A DNA stretch of 64,000 nt, taken from contig NC_080546.1 in assembly GCF_028640845.1 (NCBI RefSeq), positions 76,626,697 to 76,690,696 on the forward strand, given 5' to 3'. Shown piece by piece: positions 44,978 to 56,549 of this stretch. The stretch comes from Ahaetulla prasina. Lineage: Eukaryota > Chordata > Lepidosauria > Squamata > Colubridae. How positions within the stretch are numbered: position 1 is the first letter of the stretch; every line of letters starts with the position of its first letter. Position numbers and translations under genes: made by a program. Under the pieces are notes generated by a model. The model ran no database searches. It had not been told where the DNA came from and was given only the letters and a program-made list of their open reading frames with translations.

Positions 44978-45256
44978 TCAATAGCAATAGTTATAGCACT
45001 TAGACTTATATACCGCTTCATAATGCTTTTACAGCCTTCTCTAAGTGGTTTACAGAGTCAGTATATTGCCCCCTAAGTGGTTTACAGAGTCAGCATATTG
45101 CCCCCAACAATATGGGTCCTCATTTTACCCACCTCGGAAGGATGGAAGGCTAAATCAACCTTGAGCCTGGTGAGATTTGAACTGCTGAACTGCAGCTAGC
45201 AGTCAGCTAAAGTAGCCTGCAGTACTGCACTCTAATCTCTGAGCCACCTTGGCTCT
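44978..45256 (-). mobile_element. tRNA-headed SINE (AGTCTAAG-tail type)
   Basis: Begins with the reversed tail TAGCACTTAGACTTATATACC and ends with the reversed head GATTTGAACTGCTGAACTGC and TGAGCCACCTTGGCTC. A TAAGTGGTTTACAGAGTCAG segment is locally duplicated (about 45042-45095). Same family as 10797-11396. Confidence 0.85.
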
Positions 45257-45302
45257 CAACACATTGTGATGTGAAAATTCTGTCCTAGTACTCATCGTTT
45301 AT

Positions 45303-45705
45303 TTAGTAGAATTTTTTATTGGCCAAGTGTGATTGGACACTCAAGGAATTTGTCTTGGTGCATATGTTCTCAGTGTACATAAAAGAAAAGATACTTGAAT
45401 TCTTCAAGAATTCTAAGGTACAACACTTAATGATAGTCATAGGGTACAAATAAGCAATCAGGAAACAATCAATATCAATATAAATCGTAAGGATACAAGC
45501 AACAAAGTTACAGTCATACAGTCATAAATGGAAGGAGATGGGTGATGGGAACAATGAGAAGATTAATAGTAGTGCAGATTTAGTAAATAGTTTGACAGTG
45601 TTGAGGGAATTATTTGTTTAGCAAAGTGATGGCATTTGGGAAAAAACTGTTCTTGTGTCTAGTTGTTCTGGTGTGCAGTGCTCTGTAGTGTCATTTTGAG
45701 TACTG
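45303..45705 (-). pseudogene. Snake1/L3-type CR1 LINE, tail nearly lost
   Basis: One AGAAT-like unit, then the reversed UTR TTGGCCAAGTGTGATTGG and coding segment AACTGTTCTTGTGTCTAGTT. The near absence of the microsatellite tail contrasts with 59844. It contains an inverted GAATTCTTCAAGAATTC near 45395. Confidence 0.88.
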
Positions 45706-45709
45706 AACA

Positions 45710-46875
45710 TACAAGCTAGAACGTTTTCCTATGGGAAAAATTTGTTTGGTACTCATTATTTTTGGTAATTACCGCCCCTCCCAGAAGCAACTAAGGATGA
45801 GAACTGAGGTACCACTGTATGTCAATCCTCCTGGAAATCCATCAATATAAACAACACAGGTCAAAGAAAATAATGTACATTATCCCACAGTGACAAATCA
45901 ATGGTCCCTTTTTTCTGAGGACTCCTGAGAGAGTAAATATACATCTGAATAAAAAATTAAAAAAGTAACAAAATTATTTATAATAAGAATAGAATGTTGT
46001 GTGTCTGGTAATAATTCTAATTATAGAAAGTTAAAAAGTGTCTTTTAAACCAGGAATCCAGATAAGGCATCCTAGGCAAATTGACATTCTAGCCTTTGGT
46101 TATTCAGGTTCATAAACAGCTGTTGATAAGCATTTAATCATCAGTCTATTTTATGCCTACTTAACCAAATTGTTTTGTTTCTGTTACTTTCATTGCCTCA
46201 ACTTACCTATTAATAATTCTGAAGTCATGATTAAGAAATCTTAGAGGAATATGGACATACCCTTGAAGAAGGAATACAAGGACAAATACATAAAGATTAG
46301 GTTAGCTCTGAAAAGTGAAAAGGAAATCAGAAGAAACTCAGAAATGACCTGCCTTGGATTCTCTTTAGTATAAGAGACAAACTCTATCAACCTTTCAGAT
46401 TCTATTATTATGCCCTGCAGCAATAAAAATAGAATTCCAGTAGTCCTTATGAAGTCTTACCTGGCTTCATCGGCTTTGAAAAGCTGACAGTAGGTTTTGT
46501 TTGTCCTTCTTCACTGTCTGTCAGAGAAAACTGTCAGTCATATACTTTAGAAATTTCCTAGAGGAATCCTACTTTTCAGTATTTTTTGTTCAACAGATAT
46601 TTATCCTGTCAAAGTCTCTTGTAAATATTCATTTTTTTCTTCTTTAAAGAATATGGACTTTATTTTTTGAAAAGTATCATCTACATCTCGTTAATTGACT
46701 GGGCAGTAAGTAAGAGATACAACAACAGTATTGCCATCACTCATTTCTCAATATTATTTAGTCACTTTGAATCACATTGCCAATCTTTAAAGTCTTTTTT
46801 GTCTTGCGTTGTTAAAATCCAACGTTTGGTTCCATGGAGTGTTACAGGGAATGCAATTTCCTACACTATTCTGAT
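45710..46875. other. no gene seen
   Basis: AT-rich single-copy-looking DNA. Confidence 0.5.
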
Positions 46876-46885
46876 CTTTGCAAAT

Positions 46886-47193
46886 CAGAGGTGGTATTCA
46901 GCAGGTTCTGACCAGTTCTGGAGAACCGGTAGCGGAAATCTTGAGTAGTTTGGAGAACCAGTAAATATCACCTCTGACTGGCCCCGCCCCCATCTATTCT
47001 CTACCTCCCGAGTCCCAGCTGATCGGGAGGAAATGGGGACTTTGCAGTAACCTTCCTCTAGAGTGGGGAGGGAATGGAGATTTTACAGTATCCTTCCTCT
47101 GCCATGCCCACCAAGCCACATCCACCAAGCCATGCCATGCCCACCAAGCCATGCCCACAGAACCGGTAGTAAAAAATTTTAATCCCATCACTG
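46886..47193. mobile_element. hAT element, subfamily B, two modules, reversed
   Basis: Left end CAGAGGTGGTATTCAGCAGG and right end AATCCCATCACTG with perfect 8-bp duplication TTGCAAAT (46878-46885 and 47194-47201). Confidence 0.93.
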
Positions 47194-47339
47194 TTGCAAA
47201 TGTAGACACATCACAGTATCTGAATATTTTTTTCCCAAGACTTTCATGGCTGCTTTAACAGGTGCTGGTCTGTGGGCCTCATTACAGGTGGAGATGAAGC
47301 AGCATATGGGGGGGGGAGGTTCAAAGATTATCCACATGG

Positions 47340-48290
47340 TGCTCAGAAAATAACTTGAAACCTGAACATCAACAAGACAAAGGAGATGGTGCTAGACTTC
47401 CAGAAGAAGAGAGAGGAATCTGCCCCACTTTACATCGAGGGGGGCTGTGTGGAGAGAGTTTCCTCCTTCAAATTCCTGGGAGTCCATCTTAGCGAAGATC
47501 TCACCTGGAAAAATAACACAATCCAGGTGGCCAGGAAGGCCCAACAGAGATTCCACTTCCTCAGGGTCTTGTGGAAGAACAAGGTGATGACCTCCTTTTA
47601 CCGGTCCACAATAGAAAGCGTCCTCACTTATTGCGTTACGGTATGTATCCTGGCTTGACAGCCGCAGATAGAAAGAAACTGCAGAGATGGCACAAAGCAT
47701 CATGGCTGTCCACTGACACCACTAGATGAAATCGCTAGGACTCTCTGCCTTAGAAGAGTGAGGAACATCTTCAGGGACAACTCACATCCTGGTCAGCACT
47801 TCTTTATTCTCCTACCATCGGATAGGAGATATAGAAGCACAGCCAGTCGTAACAACAGGCTGAAGAACAGCTTTTATCCGTGGGCTGTCAGACTCCTTTA
47901 TCTTCTTGTTTCTTTTTCAGTCTTGCTTTCAAGGGGAAAAAAATGTTAGTGATTTCTTTTTAAATCCCACCAGCAAACATCACGGGTACTGTACATTCCT
48001 ATTAGCTTATCCTGTTTACCTTTTCAGTGAACTTCTTCTTGGAAACTGATAGCCATATAGTTTTCCTACAGGCTCTGCTTATTTAAAAGTGTTGAATAAA
48101 AGATAGAGTTAAGGGGCGTGCATAAGAGCACAAGCGTGCCTACCGTTCCTGTCCTATTGTTTCCTTTCATTATATCCAATTAATATAATTATTACATACT
48201 TATGCTTATATATATGCTTATATATTGTATAGCTATTTCATGCTTATGCTTATATATACTGTGTGACAAAATAAATAAATAAATAAATAG
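47340..48290 (+). pseudogene. CR1-superfamily LINE (Rex/L3-like), 3' portion
   Basis: Frame 47386-47658 reads SSFKFLGVHLSEDLTWKNN, KAQQRFHFLRVLWKNKV and SFYRSTIESVLTYCVTV, the region after the RT core. A frameshift follows at about 47650, then frame 47758-47949 reads FILLPSDRRYR and NSFYPWAVRLLY. The UTR holds GGGCGTGCATAAGAGCACAA and ends in AAATA repeats. Its UTR end is found again, reversed, at 61100-61268. Confidence 0.85.
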
Positions 48291-48853
48291 AATAACAGAA
48301 TAAGAAAATTGGAAGGGACTCTGGAGGTCTTCTAATCCAAACCCTGCTTAAGCAGAAGAGCCTATACAATTCCAGACAAGTAGCTGTCAAATCTCTTCTT
48401 AAATGCTTCCAGGGCTAACTTCTGAAGGCAAGCCGTTCCACTGGTTCGCACTGTTAGGAAAATTTTCCTTAGTTCCAGGTTGCTTCTCTCCTTGATTAGT
48501 TTCCATCCATTGTTTCTTGTCTTGCCTTTTCATGCTTTGGAAAATAGGTTATCCTCCTCTTCTTCGTGGCAATCCCTCAAATATTGAAACATTGCTATCA
48601 TGGCACTCCTAATCCTTCTTTTCACTAGACTTGACAAACCCAATTCCTGCAACTATTCTTCGTATGTTTTACTTCCAGCCCCTTAATTATCATTGTTCTT
48701 TTCTGCACTCTTTTCAAAGTCCCTACATTTTTTATAATATGGTAACCAAAACTTGTTGCAGTATTCTAAGTGTGGCCTTACTAAGGCTTAATAAAGAGGT
48801 ACTAATACTTCAACATGATTTTCATTCTATCCCTCTGTTAATGCAGTCTAAGA

Positions 48854-48928
48854 CAGGGGTCTCCAACCTTAATAACTTTTAGGTTTATGGACTTCAACTC
48901 CCAGAGTTCCTCAGCCAGCAAAGGATTT
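48854..48928. mobile_element. half foldback hAT element
   Basis: Left arm CAGGGGTCTCCAACCTTAAT to CAGAGTTCCTCAGCCAGCAA is present; the right arm is replaced by an L2 tail. The other 8-bp duplication is therefore not seen. Confidence 0.8.
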
Positions 48929-48929
48929 T

Positions 48930-49040
48930 TTATTATTTATTTATTTATTTATTAGATTTATATACCGCCCTTCTCCCGAAGGACTCAGGGCGGTTTACAG
49001 CCACAATAAAAAACACAGTAACAACAATTAAAACACTTTT
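48930..49040 (-). mobile_element. L2 LINE tail
   Basis: ATTTATTTATTT then ACCGCCCTTCTCCCGAAGGA and CAGGGCGGTTTACAGCC, the reversed L2 end. Short 5'-truncated copy. Confidence 0.85.
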
Positions 49041-49494
49041 ATTGTATTGTATTGTATAGGATTGTATTGGCCTTTTTGCCTGCTGTCACACTGCTGGCTC
49101 ATACTTAAGAGATCATCCACTAGGACTCCAAGATCCCTCTCTTAGTTACAGTTATTGAGCCAATTTTCACCAATATGTACCTGTCCATTTGGTATGTTTT
49201 TTTTCTTGTCTAAGTGTAAAACCTTACTTTTCTCTATATTGAATTTTATTTTGTTAGATAGAGCCCAGTGTTCTGTGGAGATCCAACTGGATTTTGAGCT
49301 TTTTGTTATCTGCAAACTTGATGAGTTCCCCTCCTATTCCCTCATCTAAATTGTTTATGAAGATGTTGAAGAGTACTGGGTCTAAAACAAAACCTTGAGG
49401 TGTCCCACAGTTTACTTCCCTCCATGCAAATTTAATTCCATTAAGGACTACACTTTGAGTGCAGTTTGTCATCCAATTACAAAACCATCTGATG

Positions 49495-49911
49495 TGTTTG
49501 TGCCTCGCCCACCCCCTCTCTCTGCAGCCGGGCCCCTCCCATCTCCTGTTATCTGAGCCAGAGACTGATAGTGAAGAAGAATGGCCTGGCATGCCTCCAA
49601 CCCCCAGCCCTGGCACCATGCCCGGACAGACTGAGCAAATAAACCTCCCCCCCACAACGTGTGAGCAAGAAGCCAGCCACGAGCTAGAATTGCCGGCAGC
49701 TGACAAAACGTGGGCAGATTCCCCTCTTCCAGAGAATGGAGAGGCGACGTCAGCAAAAGGAAGGGAGGGGCAGGCCTGGATAAGTGCTGAGTCATGGAGC
49801 CACACCCCATGGCCTATATAAAGGATCTGCTTTCTGGCATTCCTTGGCAAAGTCTAATCTGGTTGCTGAAGTCACACCTTTGATTCCTGCCTGCCCTGAG
49901 AACCCTGACAG
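49495..49911 (+). mobile_element. solo LTR related to the TGTTGTGTC family
   Basis: Starts TGTTTGTGCCTCGCC and ends AACCCTGACA. It contains GTGCTGAGTCATGGAGCC, then CCTATATAAAGG, on the plus strand; the same order is on the minus strand at 12566 and 14250. Outside this promoter block similarity is weak, so it is a related family. No 5-bp duplication is seen because the right side continues into unrelated sequence. Confidence 0.75.
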
Positions 49912-50009
49912 GAATTTGGCAAAGCTGCAGAGGCTTTGTGGCCACGCTTGATACAGACTTCCCAGACCCGGCCGTCAGAGGAGGAGTGGGACACAACATG
50001 ATGTGATGC
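49912..50009. other. sequence between LTR and L2
   Basis: About 100 bp after the LTR (TTTGGCAAAGCTGCAGAGGC onward) that is neither CR1 nor L2. It may be the start of the LTR element's interior. Confidence 0.35.
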
Positions 50010-50394
50010 TGTCTATCCCACATCCTCAGGGTGTCGTCAGCTAGGCAGTGCCGTCTGGCGACACCCAGGGGAAGGGCCTTCTCTGTGGGGGCTCCCACCC
50101 TCTGGAACAAACTTCCCCCAGGACTCCGTCAACTTCCGGACCTCCGAACCTTTCGTCGCGAGCCTAAAACACACTTATTCATTTGCGCAGGACTGGATTA
50201 GTTTTTAAATTTATATTGGTTTTAAATGGGTTTTTATTATTTATATTGCTTTTTAATTCGGCTGTGTAGAATAAGTTTTTTAAATGTGGTTTTAGTGTGT
50301 ATTTATATGTCTTTTACTTGCCTGTGAACCGCCCTGAGTCCCTCGGGAGATAGGGCGGTATATAAATGTGATTAATAAATAAATAAATAAATAC
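50010..50394 (+). mobile_element. L2 LINE 3' end
   Basis: Encodes GRAFSVGAPTLWNKLPPG and LRTFRREPKTHLF on the plus strand, then the UTR and GTGAACCGCCCTGAGTCC, ending in AAATA repeats. 5'-truncated. Confidence 0.9.
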
Positions 50395-50799
50395 ATTTAT
50401 TTTGCTTACCAGGAAATAGGTTGTGGTCTACTTTTTCAAATGCCTTACTGAAATCTAAGTAAATTATGCCCACTGCATTTCGCTGGTCTACTGATTTAGT
50501 CACTGTGTCGAAGAATTAAATGAGATTTGTTTGGCATGGTTTGTTTTTGAGAACCCCATATTAGCTTCTGTTTATAACTTTGCTTACTTCTAAGCGTTCC
50601 GATCTCTTGCTTGATTACCTTTTCCAGTAACTTCCCAAGTATTGATGTCAGACTGATCTGTTATCTGGATCTGTGTCCCCCCCCCCACTTTTTTTTTTTA
50701 AAAAAAAGATAGGAATCGCATCAGCACTTTTCCAGTTCTCTGGTAGTTCCCTGTCTTCCAAGGTCATTTTGAACCCCACAAGTTTATGATGTGTAAGCA

Positions 50800-52110
50800 G
50801 AAATTAATCACTCAGTCACCAATAGTGGATAAGCAGCTCTCAGTACATACATTTCTAATCAGTAAATACATTCATCCTTCACTGTTAAGCATGCAATCTT
50901 TCCAAACACAAAACTTCAGATTTATGTTTCTTTTTCCTGTTGAACTCAGTAGCAAACTCCTGATAGCAATTCCTGTTTACTCACTCCCTGTGAACTCACT
51001 GCTCGGGACCTGCATTTATAATCTATTCTGAAGAATGCCAAAGTATTAGGATGTTAATGACATACAGCAACAGAATAGTTTCTGAATATTCATCACATAC
51101 TGAATCATATTATTTCTAATTTTTCACAAAAATGTGTCCCTGAATTATGTTTTGTTCTAATTAGTAAACAAATGAACACAGTTTCTTGGGAGATATGATT
51201 GCATATAATACATTTTTCATTTATTCTGACATATCTAGCACACCTGGATTCGGAGTAGAACTGTAATATTTGTTAACATTTTTGTTAACTAATATTAGAA
51301 TATGTTACTGCTAATATATGTTATGACAGAGTAGAATAAGAAACATTTGCAGTTCCACTACTGAAATCTACCTGTCATAAAATGATAAGAGATAAACATA
51401 AGATTTTAATCCAGGGACTTTAAGTATTATATTGTAATAAATTAAGTTCTATTAAAGGCTTATGTCAAGATACTTTTTCTAACTTAGTGAGGACTAAGAA
51501 CTGAATAATACAATTGCCTATCTTTCTCAAGCTTTCTCATTACCTTGTCCTGCAGTTAAACGTGTCATTTTCTCAGCGAAAATGCACTGAACCTGACAAG
51601 ATGTAATTTAATTGATTTTTAATTAATGATATTTTCTCAAATACATCATGCATATTTTCATCTTACGCGCAAGCATATATGAATTTTTCCAAAGAAGTAG
51701 AAATCAAATATTTTGTTTTCAATTTTCTTGTGAATTCCCAGAAGCCAAAGAATATGCCCAAGAGCAAATAAAAAATTATGCACTGCCTCATTTAAATTCT
51801 ACTTACCGGTACTTATTTTTATAGGACCCAAGAGTTCTTTGATATTAAAGGAAAACTGGTTAATGGGAATATGTAAGCTTCTCCCCCTCCCCCTTTTTAA
51901 TTCCAAATTAACAATGAAGTTGTATGTACCGGGCTTAATTTTTTTTTCTGTTTTGTGAAGTGAATAGTTATCTATTAGCATTAATATTGATATCTATTAT
52001 TAAATTACTATCCATTAAAATTATCATTAGAATAGTGAGATGGTCATTAAGTGAATCAAGCCCAATTATTATTGTTTAATGGAAATGGCACAGAGGCCAC
52101 AGATGTTCTT
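50800..52110. other. AT-rich DNA, no gene seen
   Basis: Single-copy-looking DNA; no repeat family recognised. Confidence 0.5.
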
Positions 52111-52120
52111 GGCTCATATC

Positions 52121-52464
52121 CAGTGGTGGGATTCAGCCGGTTTGGGGCATTTCAGGTGAACCAGTAATTAAATTGCTGGCTGGCCCCATCCCTCCCCTCT
52201 TGCCCCTTCCAGGTATCCCCACGCACCCCATTTTGGCACCCAGGTAAGTGCAGGGAGGCCTACTAGGCCCAAAACTGGGTGCATGAGGGGGTGCGGTGTC
52301 CCTCCCATGGCCCGATTTTGCTCTCAGGGGGTTGCAGGAGGCTAAGTGCTGCCTGTCACACTCCCTGGCCATGCCCACCATGGCCACGCCCACCATGGCC
52401 ACGCCCACTCAGCTGGCCATTAGGGCAGAGAACCGGTTATTAAATTATTTGAATCACATCACTG
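52121..52464. mobile_element. hAT element, subfamily A
   Basis: Left end CAGTGGTGGGATTCAGCCGG and right end TTGAATCACATCACTG with perfect 8-bp duplication CTCATATC (52113-52120 and 52465-52472). Interior has CACCATGGCCACGCC units and AACCGGTTATTAAATTAT. Confidence 0.95.
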
Positions 52465-52472
52465 CTCATATC

Positions 52473-53057
52473 AGCTGTGTAGACCCCCATGAGCGATATG
52501 TAGTCCACCAGATAATTATGCCTTCCATTCTTTATGGAAGAACCATAAAATTAGTTCTTCCTTAAAAAGAGCCACAACCCCCAGTTGGATTCATTCAGAA
52601 GATAGAGAAGTCTGCTCCATTTGAAAATTGAAAATCTTGACAGTTTCACCTTTCTTCCCTTCCCTTCTATAGTGGGGCATATTCTCACTGAAGAATAAGC
52701 AGAAATCTTATTATGAAGCATAATTAAATCTGCACTTATTCACTGAGGAGCCAAAGTGCATTTTATAAATTAAACCAAAAAAAAAAAAAAACCACACACA
52801 CCTGTAAACAGGTTCACCAAAATCTCAATCCAATTGAAGGAATTGTTCTAAAAAAGGAAGAGAGAAGAGAATTACTTATACCTCTATGCCATCAGAAGTC
52901 CAAATATGTGTCAGATTTTTCCCCGTAATGAATTATTAATGAGAAATTTGATATGCAAAATCAGTTTTTAAACTCTTCTGTAGCCGAAGTAATATCGGCT
53001 CATCCTATTCATAGAATAGCCTTGGCTTGCTATAGGTCCTGTGAATTAAATGAAGCT
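52473..53057. other. no gene seen
   Basis: Single-copy-looking DNA with an A-run near 52776-52790. Confidence 0.5.
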
Positions 53058-53065
53058 GTCTAATG

Positions 53066-53200
53066 CAAGGGTCTCCAACCTTGGTCCCTTTAAGACTTGT
53101 GGACTTCAATTCCCAGAGTCCCTCAGCCAGCAAAGCTGACAGAGGAACTCTGGGAGTTGAAGTCCACAAGTCTTAAAGGGACCAAGGTTGGAGACCCCTG
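53066..53200. mobile_element. palindromic foldback hAT element, best copy
   Basis: 135-bp unit starting CAAGGGTCTCCAACCTTGG and ending CCAAGGTTGGAGACCCCTG, with perfect 8-bp duplication GTCTAATG (53058-53065 and 53201-53208). The arms include GACTTGTGGACTTCAA and its complement, around a centre GCCAGCAAAGCTGAC. Confidence 0.95.
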
Positions 53201-53208
53201 GTCTAATG

Positions 53209-53845
53209 AGTATACAAACCAGATTTTTGTGTGTCACTGCACCTGCCCTTTGGAACAACATTCATTCCCTCAAGCTCTTTATGGCTGCCACCTTGAGGTG
53301 ATCTCTAAAAATCTGTGTCCCTGAGGATATAGATGGTTTGGAAAGGTCAACTAAGGGTGACACTGAGGTATGTAATATTTCTGGGGTTCTTTTCATATAT
53401 CAGTTCTGTTTTTCTATTATGTTTTGTGTTGTTTTATGTATAGTACTGTGTCTTTAAACTTGTGAAACCGTCCAAGGTTGTTTGGTAGTTGGGTGGCCTA
53501 GAAATATGACAATTGAATAACACTTCATTATGATACTTAAATATCTTAAGCAACACTTTCCATCATTCCAACATCATTAATGAGTATGGATTGCTTTTTT
53601 GTTAGTCATTTAGTACCGTTTTCAGCCAAGTGCTACATGGTGCACTAAATCAAATTGAGGCAGCAACAGTAAAATAATACCCTAGCTAGCTCCTTTTATG
53701 GCAGTAGAACCTTAATTAAAGAATCTAACTGCTCCAATCACTTTAATTGAAAAGAGAAAATTTGCAGAGTTTTCCCCCCACCCAAATTTATGCAAATCAT
53801 ATTTTGATGATTTCAAAATCAAGCCAGTAGTGGCCTGTAGTGTTA
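53209..53845. other. no gene seen
   Basis: Nothing recognised. Confidence 0.5.
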
Positions 53846-53847
53846 TG

Positions 53848-54112
53848 GGCCTCTGGTGGCTCAGACTGCTAAGACAGTCTGTTATTAACATAGCTGTTTG
53901 CAATTACTTCAGGTTCAAGTCCCACCAGGCCCAAGGTTGACTCAGCCTTCCATCCTTTATAAGGCAGGTAAAATGAGGACCCAGATTGTTGGGGGCAATA
54001 AGTTGACTTTGTATATAATATACAAATAGATGAAGGCTATTGCTTAACATAGTGTAAACCGCCCTGAGTCTTCGGAGAAGGGCAGGATATAAATGCAAAT
54101 AAAAAAAAAAAG
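53848..54112 (+). mobile_element. tRNA-headed SINE with L2-like tail, near complete
   Basis: A box CTGGTGGCTCAGACTGC and B box GGTTCAAGTCCC, then core GGTTGACTCAGCCTTCCATC and CCCAGATTGTTGGGGGCAA, and L2-like tail CCGCCCTGAGTCTTCGGAGA with an A-rich end. The plus-strand copy matching 20821 and 33618. Confidence 0.9.
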
Positions 54113-54920
54113 AAGTGACAAAAATTCTAAGCTGGTGGACAGCCTTTAGAAGAAACAGCCAAGCCCTATTTAACAGCTTGGGTCCTCCCCAATGACCCAG
54201 AGATATGTCATTATAATTATTGATAAGGGGCAGCATTTCCAGGACAGAGCTGTTGCAGTTTAGAAGTCCTTGTGGATTCATGGCTCCTCCTCAGGGGCCT
54301 TGTACAGAATGAAGCAAGAATGTTGTTCTTAAAAAACTGTTGCAAGAAATATCCTGCTGGGTTCAGTTCCAAGTGGGGAAAAAGACACTGGAAACATGGT
54401 GGGTGCTTGGAAAGATGATTTTAATAGTGGACAGGATCACATGCCTCGAAGATCTTGGGCAAAAAAAAGAAAAGAAAACAAGAGATGCTGAGAGTGCCTG
54501 GGTTTTATGCCCTCTCTGGGCTTTTGAATTTGAGCTTGTTTTCTGATTGGTTGTCAGACTCTCTTGGGGCCATGCAGGGGCAACTCTGCAGGCTGTGTTT
54601 TTGAGTCTCAGGTTTGGTTGACTCTTGCTGGGTGATGGTGTAATGAAAGGGCTTTGGGCAATTCCCACTATGGCTCTGCCTGAAGGAGGTAGTTCTTTGT
54701 TATGTAGAATAGTGCCTTAATGGCCCACTGACAAGGGCAGGTGAGTTTATGCCTCCCTTTCAGGGGAAATATTCTGCCCTTTTAATATTTCCTAAAATCT
54801 CTCATTTTCCTAGGAGAGGAGTGGGTGCTAACTTCCTACAGAAGTAAAGCTTTTTAGGGAAGATTGCTGAGTGGATAGTGGGATATAGCTGAAGATCACT
54901 TTAGGAGAAACAGGCCATCT
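54113..54920. other. no gene seen
   Basis: Single-copy-looking DNA of higher GC than its surroundings; no repeat family recognised. Confidence 0.45.
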
Positions 54921-54921
54921 A

Positions 54922-55655
54922 AATAGAATAGAATAGAATAGAATTTTTTATTGGCCAAGTGTGATTGGACACACCAGGAATTTGTCTTGGTGCAGATGCT
55001 CTCAGTGTACATAAAAGAAAAGATACATTCATCAAGAATCATAAGGTACAACACTTAATGATAGTCATAGGGTACAAATAAGCAATCAGGAAACAATCAA
55101 TATCAATATAAATTGTAAGGATACAAGCAACAAAGTTACAGTCATACAGTCATAAGTGGAAGGAGATGGGTGGTGGGAACGATGAGAAGATTAATAGTAG
55201 TGCAGATTTAGTAAATAGTTTGACAGTGTTGAGGGAATTATTTATTTAGCAGAGTAATGGCATTGGAAAAGAAATAATTCTTGTGTCTAGTTGTTTTGGT
55301 GTGCAGTGCTCTATAACATCGTTTTGAGGGTAGGAGTTGAAACAGTTTATGTCGAGGATGCAAGGGGTCTGTAAATATTTTCACAGCCCTCTTTTTGATT
55401 CGTGCAGTACACAGGTCCTCAATGGAAGGCAGGTTGGTAGCAATTGTTTTTTTCTGCAGTTCCAATTATCCTCTGAGGTCTGTGTCTGTCTTGTTGGGTT
55501 GCAGAACCAAACCAGACAGTTATAGAGGTGCAGATGACAGACTCAATAATTCCTTTGTGGAACTGGATCAGCAGCTCCTTGGGCAGTTTGAGCTTTCTGA
55601 GTTGGCGCAGAAAGAACATTCTTTTTTGATGATGTTTTTGATGTTAGCCATCAGT
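54922..55655 (-). pseudogene. Snake1/L3-type CR1 LINE
   Basis: Four AATAG units, then the reversed UTR and coding sequence. On the minus strand 55619-55419 reads FFLRQLRKLKLPKELL and IESVICTSITVWFGSATQQD; a frameshift near 55450 passes to LPSIEDLCTARIKKRAVKIF. Less than 250 codons remain. Confidence 0.9.
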
Positions 55656-55659
55656 CAGG

Positions 55660-56206
55660 ATTCAATCAGTCACTAAGACCAGAGTTCTATTCTTCCAAGC
55701 TTTCAGATTTGTGGCTGGAACCTTGAGCCCATTGTCCGGTAACTCCAAAATGTCTACAGTGGTTCTGTTCTATGCATAGTATTTACATGGTGCCTGGTAA
55801 TGTGTGGCTTTTAGTTGTTTAACTGGGATGCTGTGGGCAGGTATTAAGTTGTTGATTGTTGTTTCCTTGTGCTGCAACATTATCCTGGGATGTCTATATT
55901 TGCCTTCCTTCAGATTTTTCAGTCAGGACTGAATAGACTATGCATGGGAATGTAAAAGTTTTTGTGGTGGTGGAAATATCTGCGTTATAATGTGGATGGG
56001 ATGAAGTACCACTCTTGGTTCTGTTAGTCCTCAGTGGCTTTCAATACCTTCCAAAGTGGTATTTTTCTGCCGTCTCCATTATTTTGATTGCCTCTGATTT
56101 TCAATACATGAAGTCAGTTATCTGTGCAAGCTGAGAAACCATCCATATGCTGATGATAACTGATTATATATAACCATCCAGGGTCCAGCTGCAGATGCTG
56201 TATGAA
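55660..56206. other. no gene seen
   Basis: Nothing recognised. Confidence 0.45.
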
Positions 56207-56219
56207 TTTTTGTCCCAGT

Positions 56220-56543
56220 GAAGGTAACATATGTTCTAATCGTTCCTTATTCTAGGTGGCAGTGCTCATCTCCATTTCAAAGCCAAAGAGCCAGCACTGT
56301 CCGAAGACATCTCCGTGGTCATCTGACCAGCATGACTAAACGGCAAAGGCACACGGAACGCTGTTACCTTCCCACCAAAAGTGGCCCCTATTTTTCTACT
56401 TGCATTTTTTACGTGCTTTCGAATTGCTAGGTTGACAGAAGCTGGGGCAAGTAACAGGAGCTCACCCTCTTACACGGCACTAGGGATTCGAACTGCTGAC
56501 CTTTCGATTGACAACTCAGCATCTTAGCCACTGAGCCACTGCA
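56220..56543 (-). mobile_element. Sauria-type tRNA SINE, diverged
   Basis: Diverged reversed tail, then CATCTCCGTGGTCATCTGAC, CTACTTGCATTTTTTACGTG and the head GGGATTCGAACTGCTGACC ... AGCCACTGAGCCACTGC. TTTTTGTCCCAGT on the left and TTTTTTAGTCCCAGT on the right look like a diverged target duplication. Confidence 0.82.
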
Positions 56544-56549
56544 TCCTTT

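Larger units (their letters stand above)
48291..50790 (-). pseudogene. CR1 LINE with nested insertions
   Basis: Reversed CR1: 3' end GGAAGGGACTCTGGAGGTCT, then coding sequence to 48850; it resumes at about 49060-49494 with ACTAGGACTCCAAGATCCCT and CCTTGAGGTGTCCCACAG (reverse of the RT PQG box region), and again at 50395-50790 with TGGTCTACTTTTTCAAATGC. Inserted: half foldback (48854-48928), an L2 tail (48930-49040), an LTR (49495-49911) and an L2 end (50010-50390). No intact frame. Confidence 0.85.

Noticed and set aside
49254..49850. 198-codon frame on the minus strand
   Set aside because: It fuses reversed LTR sequence to the CR1 reverse transcriptase segment; the join is an insertion border, not a gene.
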